A program made the translations under genes and the position numbers. DNA of 64,000 bases from DATBQN01 sp963755825 (GTDB taxonomy: Bacteria; Acidobacteriota; Thermoanaerobaculia; Multivoradales; UBA5704): contig CAVWLA010000003.1 of assembly GCA_963755825.1 (NCBI GenBank), positions 1,612,001-1,676,000 on the forward strand, in the 5' to 3' direction. The notes beneath the pieces are model-generated. The model worked only from the letters and a program-made list of their open reading frames with translations. It made no database searches and was not told where the DNA came from. Of this stretch, positions 61,633 through 64,000 are shown piece by piece (the stretch's first letter is position 1; each line of letters starts with the position of its first letter).

Positions 61633-61637
61633 GGAGG
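61611..61637 (+). repeat. Direct repeat copy 2 (displaced argH tail)
   Basis: Matches 51446-51472 at 24 of 27 positions; the stop codon of the carboxypeptidase-regulatory-like gene coincides with that of argH in the copy. It marks the right end of the accessory island. Confidence 0.75.
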
Positions 61638-61746
61638 GGGCGGCGCCCTCGCCTCCCCATAAATTTTCTGCAATCGGCCGTCCCGCGGCCTCACTCCTCC
61701 GCCGAGAGGTGGCGTGCCGCCATCTCCTTTCCGGAAGGAGCGAGCC

Positions 61747-63702
61747 ATGAGCGAGACACAGGCGGAGACCGCGAGGAATGCGAAGACGATGGACGATCGA
61801 TGGATGGCCCTCGCGCGGCGAGCGGCCGTGGCGCTCGTCCTGGCCGCGGGCCTCGCCGCGCATGCGGCGGACACCGCGGACGCGGCGCCGGCGTCGAGGT
61901 GCGCGCCGTCGTTCTGCGTCGACTCGGCGGCGGACATGCGGGCGTGGAGGCCCGAGCAGGTGCCGCTGTCGCAGCGCGCCGCGGCGACCTTCAACGCGTC
62001 GCTCGCCGCCGGCTTCGCGACGCCGCGCCTCTTCGCGGCGACCGACCAGGCGGGGAACTTCGTCAAGCCGCCGATGAACGACTACACCAACGCCTTCCAG
62101 GGCGCCGGCGACACCGGCAACATGTACAACTTCAGCCAGTGGCCGTACGTCGGCCTGGTCTACTACTACAACCATGCTGCCATGGCGGTCCCGCCGACCG
62201 GGTGGACCAACACCGCCCACCGCCACGGCACGCCGATCGTCGGCGTGATGACCGGCGACTGCCCAGGCTGCGGGCAGGCCGTCAACGCCTTCTTCGCCGA
62301 CGCCGCCGCGGCCGCCGAGCAGATGGCGCTCCTCGCCAACACCTACGGCTTCGACGGCTGGCTGTTCGACGTCGAGGGCGTCGACCGGAACCTGTCGATC
62401 GCCGTGATGAACCTGCTGCGGCCCAAGCCCGGGCCGGGCGGCCGGCCGCTGGTCCTGCTCTACTACGAAGGCGGGGTCGACGACCTCTCCGGGCAGGCGT
62501 CGCAGGCGGCCTTCAACGCGGCCGGCCATTTCCAGTCGGACTACGGCAACGGCTCTCCATCGGCCACCTTCAACTTCGTCTCGCGCAACCGGCCGCCGAA
62601 CAACAACCCGTTCACCACCGCCTACTCGCGGTACGTCTACCCGTTCGCCCAGGACGTCCCCTGCGCGAGCGGCCCGTCACAGATCTCCAACGGCGGGGCG
62701 TGTCTCGACACCCAGAAGATGTTCGCGTCCCTCGCCGCGATCCGCGGCACGTCGGGCGGCTACTACCAGGCGCCGGGCCTCTACGCCCTGGGCTGGGAGC
62801 GCTGGGGCGGCCCCAACCTCAACGACAGGGCGACGCGCGCACAGGTCCAGCAGGCGCATCGGGACCTCTTCGTCGGCTTCGGAGCCGTGCCGTCCGGCGC
62901 GAATTGCCGGCCGGCTCCGCTGGCAGCGAGCTCGGTCGCCGCCTTCGTCGACGCCGCGGGCGTCGCGCTGGCGACGCCGTTCGTCACCCGGTTCAACACC
63001 GGCGAGGGCGACTTCTTCACCATCCAGGGCGTCGCCGGCGCGTCGACGGCGTGGAACGGTCTCGGCCTGCAGGACGTCCAGCCGACCTGGCTGTGCGGCG
63101 TGGCCGCGAGCATCACCTACGCGGCGTCGTACGACGGCGGCAGCGCGCTCGCCATCAGCGGGGCCGGTCAGGTCAATCTGTACGCGACCCGGATGACCCC
63201 GCCGCAGGCGCCCATCGCGGTCGTCCGCTACCAGGGATCGCAGGCGCCGCTCGCGCTGGTGCGCGACGGCAGCGGCACCTGGCGCGTCGCCAGGGAGACC
63301 TCATCGACACCCCACGGCTCGTGGACGACTTCCGTGCAGACGTTCCCCCCGCTCTCCGGCACGGTGACCGAGATCGCGCTGCAGACGCGCGGCCCGGTGA
63401 CGGTCGGAGAGCTCGGCGTGATGAGCCTCGGGGACTACACGCCCAACACCCCGCCGCCCACGCAGTCGGTGGCCGCGCCGGCGAGCGGCGACGTGACATG
63501 GACCAATCCTCCGGCGACCTGGTACGCCAATGTCTTCGGCTGCAATGCTCCCGGGCTCGCGCCGCAGTTCCTGGGCCGCGCCTTCCAGCCGGCGTTCGAT
63601 CCGCGGTACACCGTCGAGCCGACGCCGCGGCGCTACCCCAGGTACACCATCCAGCCGGTGAGCCGGGCGGGGATCGCCTCGATGCAGGTGAGCTGCCGCT
63701 GA
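61747..63702 (+). CDS. Secreted GH85-like endo-beta-N-acetylglucosaminidase
   Basis: The 651-residue exported protein (signal about 18-45) follows the GH85 (ENGase) layout. MYNFSQWPYVGLVYYYNHAA, PPTGWTNTAHRHGTPIVGVM and LANTYGFDGWLFDVEG are the typical TIM-barrel segments. The catalytic Glu should be E210; two residues before it GH85 enzymes have Asn (N-x-E), but here it is Asp208, so the oxazoline-promoting Asn is replaced. Beta-rich C-terminal domains follow (from about 400). Family enzymes cut the chitobiose core of N-glycans or related glycans. GGAAGGAG precedes ATG 61747. Confidence 0.75.
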   Translation: MSETQAETARNAKTMDDRWMALARRAAVALVLAAGLAAHAADTADAAPASRCAPSFCVDSAADMRAWRPEQVPLSQRAAATFNASLAAGFATPRLFAATDQAGNFVKPPMNDYTNAFQGAGDTGNMYNFSQWPYVGLVYYYNHAAMAVPPTGWTNTAHRHGTPIVGVMTGDCPGCGQAVNAFFADAAAAAEQMALLANTYGFDGWLFDVEGVDRNLSIAVMNLLRPKPGPGGRPLVLLYYEGGVDDLSGQASQAAFNAAGHFQSDYGNGSPSATFNFVSRNRPPNNNPFTTAYSRYVYPFAQDVPCASGPSQISNGGACLDTQKMFASLAAIRGTSGGYYQAPGLYALGWERWGGPNLNDRATRAQVQQAHRDLFVGFGAVPSGANCRPAPLAASSVAAFVDAAGVALATPFVTRFNTGEGDFFTIQGVAGASTAWNGLGLQDVQPTWLCGVAASITYAASYDGGSALAISGAGQVNLYATRMTPPQAPIAVVRYQGSQAPLALVRDGSGTWRVARETSSTPHGSWTTSVQTFPPLSGTVTEIALQTRGPVTVGELGVMSLGDYTPNTPPPTQSVAAPASGDVTWTNPPATWYANVFGCNAPGLAPQFLGRAFQPAFDPRYTVEPTPRRYPRYTIQPVSRAGIASMQVSCR

Positions 63703-63756
63703 GCCAGTAGGGGCGGCAGGCGGGCGTCGGCGCGAGAGAGCCGGGGCGGAAGAGAG

Positions 63757-63787
63757 ACGGCGCCGGCGAGCTTGTCGCCGGCGCCGT
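63757..63787. terminator. Bidirectional hairpin between convergent genes
   Basis: A perfect 13-bp stem (63757-63769 with 63775-63787) and 5-nt loop lies between the GH85-like gene and the minus-strand gene. Confidence 0.7.
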
Positions 63788-63815
63788 TCGGTCACGGCGG
63801 GGATGGTGCGGCGAG

Positions 63816-64000
63816 CTACTGCGGTTGGGCGCCGCCGACGACGGTCTGCAGGAAGTCGGTCACCAGGGCGCCCGACCCCGGAGCGCTCACCGTGTAGACG
63901 ACGACCACCGCCGAGCCGGGGGCGACGGCCGCCGGCAGCGTCAGCGTCTGCGCCCCGCCGGGCGCCACGCCGAAGCCCTGCGACAGCGGCCGCAGCGCGC
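63816..64000 (-). CDS. C-terminal end of a surface/secreted protein (5' part outside window)
   Basis: From the right edge a minus-strand frame runs 61 codons to TAG at 63816: it ends GGAQTLTLPAAVAPGSAVVVV and YTVSAPGSGALVTDFLQTVVGGAQPQ. The alternating hydrophobic pattern and A-P-G-turns are those of Ig-like (DUF11-like) domains of exported proteins. Nothing more can be said without the rest. Confidence 0.5.
   Translation of the reverse strand, partial: ALRPLSQGFGVAPGGAQTLTLPAAVAPGSAVVVVYTVSAPGSGALVTDFLQTVVGGAQPQ

Overview
The window is about 64 kb of very GC-rich bacterial chromosome. Gene style fits Acidobacteriota, probably the Thermoanaerobaculia. Pointers are several secreted carboxypeptidase-regulatory-like proteins, a family of HTH/TPR-like regulators with small 'GCGLDPxG' secreted peptides, a type IV pilus cluster, and an arginine operon built on an acetyl/succinyl-ornithine carbamoyltransferase. 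The lineage is an inference from gene content; no rRNA or tRNA gene was recognised.

Layout. 1-14.9 kb: a truncated DsbA-like lipoprotein, tmk-holB, a SWIB protein, a TerC/Alx transporter, a stand-alone TPR-like protein, gamma-glutamyltransferase, a membrane-protein pair divergent from a methyltransferase, a secreted beta-propeller, a Tat-exported vanadium haloperoxidase, a LysM protein and a lipoprotein. 15.0-22.1 kb (minus strand): pilT-pilC-[mgtE]-pilS-pilR, with pilR broken by a one-base frameshift. 22.3-31.6 kb: an ABC exporter, then addB-addA. 31.6-34.2 kb: a small inserted cassette (Cys-rich secreted protein plus carboxypeptidase-regulatory-like protein). 34.2-41.3 kb: a TPR-like gene, FmdB, a DUF4388-type protein, moeA, an AbrB/PIN toxin-antitoxin pair, and a porin-MFS pair. 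41.7-51.5 kb: argR-argG-(P-loop unknown)-argC-argD-argF'-argB-argE-argH, nearly every junction a stop/start overlap. 51.5-61.6 kb: an accessory island of lower GC with overlapping small regulators, Cys-rich and GCGLDPxG secreted proteins, tandem HTH-TPR paralogs, a membrane-protein remnant and a second carboxypeptidase-regulatory-like gene. 61.7 kb to the end: a GH85-like secreted glycosidase and the 3' end of a surface protein.

Most notable. (1) Both carboxypeptidase-regulatory-like cassettes are flanked by a direct repeat of the 3' end, including the stop codon, of the housekeeping gene they follow: addA (18 bp exact) and argH (24 of 27). They look like inserted units that restore the host gene and leave a copy of its tail at the far side. 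(2) The arginine operon shows no recognisable N-acetylglutamate synthase, but contains a translationally coupled P-loop protein of unknown function. Its carbamoyltransferase has Ala at the position that separates acetyl- from succinyl-ornithine enzymes, so the pathway may run on an unusual acyl group with a new first enzyme. (3) Several genes start 6-8 nt after a -10-like hexamer and without a Shine-Dalgarno sequence, which suggests leaderless mRNAs; one is an antitoxin whose -10 lies inside a palindrome.
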